Source: Saksenaea vasiformis B4078 (taxonomy: Eukaryota; Mucoromycota; Mucoromycetes; Mucorales; Saksenaeaceae). From it: a stretch of 64,000 nt of DNA. Position 1 is the first letter of the stretch; every line of letters starts with the position of its first letter. Location of the stretch: NCBI GenBank assembly GCA_000697055.1, contig JNDT01002255.1, positions 1 through 64,000 of the forward strand. The letters run 5' to 3'. The notes beneath the pieces are model-generated. The model did no database searches. It was not told the DNA's origin and saw nothing but the letters and a program-made list of their open reading frames with translations. Below, piece by piece: positions 59,973 to 64,000 of the stretch. The translations under genes were made by a program, and so were the position numbers.

Positions 59973-61521
59973 ATGGTCAGCAGCAGACCAACAACATTTA
60001 CCCAACGCGTCGACTTTCCAGTCTATGGCCTTTCCTTTGATGTGGATGATGCACTGATCGCTGTCGGAGGCGGTGGTGCTAATCGTTCTGGTGTTAAAAA
60101 TGAAGTGGTAGGCTCATCGCTACCTGGTAATTTCTGCCACTGACCTGTCCATCAAGGTATCATTGTCTGTTGATGAAGGACGAAAACAGCTGATTCAACA
60201 AACATCGTTGACTCTCTCGGAGATGGAAGATTGTCCAATGTCTGTCGCTTGTCATCCTACAGTTCAGTGCTCGCTTTGACAAGTTGTACGAGAAGAGACT
60301 GACGGAGATTTTTTTTTCTTGTCCGTAGTTACCCCAATTTATAGCCGGTATCAATCAATCATTCGAAAACGTGAAAGAAGGAAATAATAAGAATCTGAGA
60401 GTATTTAGCAATGAGAATGGGTAAAAATGGAAGGGACGTCGTCTTTTATCAAAGTTAATGCGCACCTTTGTAGGCTTATTATCGAGAGATCGCAGATATG
60501 GACAAGCGCATGCACTGATCCCAGCCAGTACTTGGTGAAGTACTCTTGTATAGTAGCGACAAAGACTAATCGTCAATGTAGAAAGTACTTCGATACAGCC
60601 AATCCGGGAGATTGATTGTGGTGGCTGGCTCGCATGACGGCAAAGTTACAGTGATGAAATATCCAGAATTGACTACAGTATTCCCTCCAATACGTTTCAA
60701 CGAAGTACAAGATGCTGATATTGATTTTGCGGAAGAACATATCGTCGTGGCCACGTCAAAAGCCATCATTATTCTTTCCGCGGAAAATGGAAGCATTGAA
60801 CAAGTTATCAATAACCCAAATCTAAACCGAAATACGACATGTGAATTTCGCGCCTGTCGGTAAGGGGAAAGCAGAGAAGCTGTCTGCCTGATTTTAATTT
60901 TCCCACAGGTACTCGAAACAGCCACGCGAGAACCAAAAATTATACGCCGTAGTTAATTCTACCGCTCGTGGCCATGGCTTTATTTGCATGTGGGACCTAC
61001 GACCATGGCGTGCCATCCGAGCTAAACCAACAAGAACTGCCAGCGTTAGTCGCAAGCCTATCACTAGTTTTTGCGTTAGGTAGGTGACGGTTTTGAACGG
61101 TGTACTTGATTTCTGTTGATATCAGTCCAGTTGGCAATCTACTTGCTTATGCATCAACTGATCTGTCAATCGGTCTTGTGGATGCCAAGACATTGCAGGT
61201 AAGACCGAAATGCAGATGTCAAGCAGTCAGTTTTAATTGTAGGCGGATCAGCCAGTTTTGTACATAAATCACGCCCACGGATTTGCAATCACCAGCCTTG
61301 TTTTCAGTCGATCCGGAAGATATGTAGCAAGTGCCGGCGCAGACAACTGCTGCCGCATCATGGTAGTGCCTGACCATCTAGAGCTAGGTAAGGATGGTCC
61401 ACCCCATGATCCGAACTGATCTGTGTTTGAAGGTTTTGATTTTAGCACACCTATCTACGTCGTCTTGTGCATGCTTATGTTTGCTCTCTGGTCGCACATT
61501 ATTGTACAAATGACAAATTAG
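59973..61521 (+). CDS. SEC12: Sec12/PREB-like guanine-nucleotide exchange factor
   Basis: This ER membrane exchange factor for Sar1 starts COPII coat assembly. Exon 1 (59973 on) begins MVSSRPTTFTQRVDFPVYGL and has the characteristic LIAVGGGGANRSGVKNEV loop, the potassium-binding K-loop region of Sec12. Further WD-type blades follow: NNKNLRVFSNENG, VAGSHDGKVTVMKYPELTTV, RGHGFICMWDLRPWRAIRAK, GNLLAYASTDLSIGLVDAKT, FAITSLVFSRSGRYVASAGA with DNCCRIMVV. The last exon encodes one C-terminal membrane segment (PIYVVLCMLMFALWSHIIVQ) and stops at 61519-61521, giving the type II tail typical of Sec12. Around eight short introns; several boundaries are approximate. It converges with the next gene. Confidence 0.85.
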
Positions 61522-61721
61522 TAGTAGAAGAAGAAGCAGCTGTATTTGGCAAGCATGTTGAACAGCGGTTATTATATCCAAGCCGGAAATTTGTAACGCG
61601 TCCTACTATTTGGAAACAAAAAGAAATGAAGAAGGTAGACAAACAAGATCTGTGGATTATGTGGGAATCGTGTATATGCGTGCTTGTGTGCGTGTGTGTG
61701 TTTGTTGCGTGTACGTGTGGA

Positions 61722-63255
61722 TCAATATCTTTTGACTGTGCCAATCCTGCTGGCGACTCTGATATTAGAGCTTGGTGTCATTGTTTGTCGCTTTACATTA
61801 TTATGATGGTTTGTTGCATAAGTAGAAGGTTGGGCACGTTCAGCGGTATCCGATTTGGCATTTGAAAACCCAAAGACGCTATTACGTGGGCCAGGGGTTG
61901 CAGCGCGGGAAGTGGCCATTGTTTTCGACCTAGATAACCCAGCTGTGTGTGTGCCTGCATAGGTCGGCAGAAGGGTCGAACCTGACATTGGGATATGACT
62001 AGCGCGTGGATGGCCAATGCGACTAGATGATCGTGACGCTGCCATTCGGGACTGTGTGCTCGCTGAACGTGTCGACATGGTACTCTGCGGGGTAGGGGAG
62101 GCCGTGCTGGAGGGTACTGGTACATGGGATGCTCGTTTTGCAAGTCTTGAATTGGTCGGTAGCATGCGCGAAGCCGGTCGTGGCAGAGATCGATCCAATT
62201 CCGAATGTGTGCCAATGGATTTGCTATGGCTCAGCAGTTTCCCACGGGATGGAAGATGACTAGTGGTATTGGAGGATGGTTGACTTGGGTTAGATATACT
62301 GGATAAACGACTAAATGATCGTGAAGTGGACGTTCTTCGGGAGGAGCTTTCGTTGTATGATCCAGTGATTGTGCTCTGTGAGATCATACTTCCCTCGCTA
62401 CTTATGCTTCCAGATCGATCTGTTCGCTGAGATGAACTAGGACGTAATGTGCGTTGTGATGAAGACTCTGATAACACCGCTGTTAAGCAATCAGAACCAG
62501 TTCCATCCTATTTCCTTTTTTGCTTTCTTTACCGGAACGTGGGGCATAAGGTTCTCCATCTGCCCGGTTAGGGCTTTTTTGGGGAACCTAGATAAGGAGT
62601 TATAGATCGAGTCTATTTCGCTCCTATGCAAAACGCGCAGTAATTCTACCTGTCCATTGGTTACGGAATTGATTGGAAGCTGTAAATTCGACGGGGAGTC
62701 GTCGTAGCCATTAGTTGGCCGTCTATCGTCCCGATTCGATCCTTCGGCCGAGGTTTCTAGTGATTTGTTCCTCAGATCCTATATAAAATTCAAGGGTCTT
62801 AGTCTCAAAATTAACGAAAGGACCCTTCACAAACTTGCATCATCCACGTTCCAAAAATTCTCCTTGGAATCATCTAGATCCAGGGTAGCCAGCTCGGGTA
62901 AGTCTGTTTCCTCGTCCATGGCTGTTGTAAAGTTAGCATTTATCAACTCATCCAAATTGACACTGTCTTCTGAGCTAACAGAGGACATGGATCCTGGCCG
63001 CTCTCTGGGTACTTTCCGGCTTCAAAAATTGCAGAGTCGTGTTAATTTTATCCCTTCATTCTCCTTTCTAACTTACCGTAGATCCTCACTATTACCACCA
63101 TAGGTAATAGCACTTTGTAGTTCCCGCGATGCAGCTTTTGCATGGCCAGAATGGTGTACATTCATTAACCAATTCCGTAAATCAGTCTGTTTCATTGGTG
63201 GCTTCATTGAAGCCATGTCAGCTGGACTATATTGTCCATTAGGTGACCAGGTCAT
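61722..63255 (-). CDS. Ser-rich basic protein with SxIP-type motif
   Basis: Five exons fit, from MTWSPNGQYSPADMASMKPP (63255) through QTDLRNWLMNVHHSGHAKAA, an acidic part SVNLDELINANFTTAMDEET, DLRNKSLETSAEGSNRDDRR, and a long last exon (62477-61722). The last exon is Ser/Arg/Thr-rich and basic (SRTSTSRSFSRLSSISNPS), with ASHIPMSGS and ASHVPVPSS; SHIP matches the SxIP motif by which proteins track EB1 at microtubule plus ends. It ends RVASRIGTVKRY. I do not recognise a family. The composition and SxIP element suggest a cytoskeletal protein, but this is inference. Donor and acceptor choices at 63072, 62880 and 62480 are by eye. Confidence 0.5.
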
Positions 63256-64000
63256 GAGCGATGGACAGGAGAAAAGGATAAAAAAAATTGGAGGTAATGT
63301 TTCCGAGGAACGAGGGAAATCTACTGAATTGCATGTTAGAATATGGAAATCCTCGCTCAGGTACCTGATTTCCTTATTTGGCTTCGGAACGAACCTTCAA
63401 TCACCTTTATTCAACAATAAGTAAGCAGCCAAATGTCCCATAAGTCAACTGGTTGACTGTCTGCTTCATACATCTCTTATGTCGAATTGCACTTCTTCTG
63501 TCCGGAAATTTTCTAGTGCTTTTGGAAATTCTATCTCTGATGTATCTCAAAAAGGCAGTAGCGTGCCCAGTGCTCATCGTGTCGATTGTTCTATTTTCAG
63601 CTTAAGATTGTTTTCTAGAAAAATGCATTTTTAGCTTGGTAATTGTGCTAAGAAAAGTATCTGCGACACAAAATTTACTCAGAATACCAGAGAACGATAG
63701 TAACGCTCAAATCAACGACAATGCGATTAACCTCTACCATTCTCACACGTCAGGTAATTACAACTGAATGTCCGCATAAATACGTTGTGTAACCGTTTAT
63801 TGTTTCCTAACATTTCTCAGGCATTTTTTTCTCCGACTCGCTCAAATAGATTACGATGCTAGCAGGTTTCATACAGAACGACAACGACTGGAATACAACA
63901 AATGGGCGGATAAAATATTCATAGGATGTCGTGGTTGGATTCTATACTGATAGTATGTATTGTTTGCACACCGATCTTACGCTCTATAGGAGAGTAGTAG
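63256..64000. other. Terminal region, no gene recognised
   Basis: It contains the promoter side of the Ser-rich protein. No ORF over 70 codons and no repeat recognised. Confidence 0.45.

Noticed and set aside
1..64000. tRNA or rRNA genes
   Set aside because: Scanning for the tRNA B-box pattern (GGTTCGAATCC-like) and conserved rRNA blocks gave nothing convincing.

Overview
This window is nuclear DNA from a fungus, most likely a Mucoromycota species and probably Mucorales. Genes are split by many very short introns (about 40-60 nt). Several products are fungus-specific or typical of early-diverging fungi: ERMES subunit Mdm34, Get1, Sec12, a fatty-alcohol oxidase, and Sel1-repeat proteins. The mobile-element remnants (Tnp2/Plavaka-type, pogo-type, LINE) are of kinds common in this group. 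No bacterial, organellar, rRNA, tRNA or CRISPR features were seen.

Layout. 1-3.2 kb: a decayed PD-(D/E)XK nuclease-like gene cut off by a LINE 3' end, then dispersed-repeat copy A. 3.2-12.2 kb: a compact gene island with a secreted C-type-lectin-like protein, an ACSF3-like acyl-CoA synthetase head to head with a mitochondrial short/branched-chain acyl-CoA dehydrogenase, and NIF3 divergent from an NmrA-like protein. 12.2-16.2 kb: gene-poor, with repeat copy B. 16.2-22.5 kb: unrecognised gene families (one C2H2 zinc finger) and a graveyard of transposases. 22.6-25.4 kb: MDM34 and GET1. 25.4-29.2 kb: gene-poor. 29.2-39.7 kb: PSI-domain membrane protein, bHLH factor, histidine acid phosphatase, FHA protein, and a fatty alcohol oxidase ending in a peroxisomal SKL signal. 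41.4-46.1 kb: two MACPF-like modules followed by about 14 Sel1 repeats, the most unusual coding locus here. 47.8-53.8 kb: mitochondrial ribosomal protein bL17, a small secreted protein, IBA57, repeat copy C, and an equilibrative nucleoside transporter with an 8-nt micro-exon. 54.7-59.7 kb: repeat copies D and E flanking a small protein with an RVxF-like motif. 60-63.3 kb: SEC12 convergent with a Ser-rich SxIP-containing protein.

The recognisable genes are mostly unlinked housekeeping functions (mitochondrial catabolism and Fe-S assembly, ER-mitochondria tethering, tail-anchored protein insertion, COPII budding, nucleoside transport). Two points tie parts of the window together. One is the head-to-head pair of mitochondrial acyl-CoA enzymes. 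The other is a dispersed non-coding repeat with five copies (A-E), each with a fold-back structure at one end and GCAAA-rich subterminal motifs at the other. It is the best candidate for a recently active non-autonomous element. Gene models were assembled by eye from ORFs, splice motifs and protein-family similarity; terminal exons are the least certain parts.
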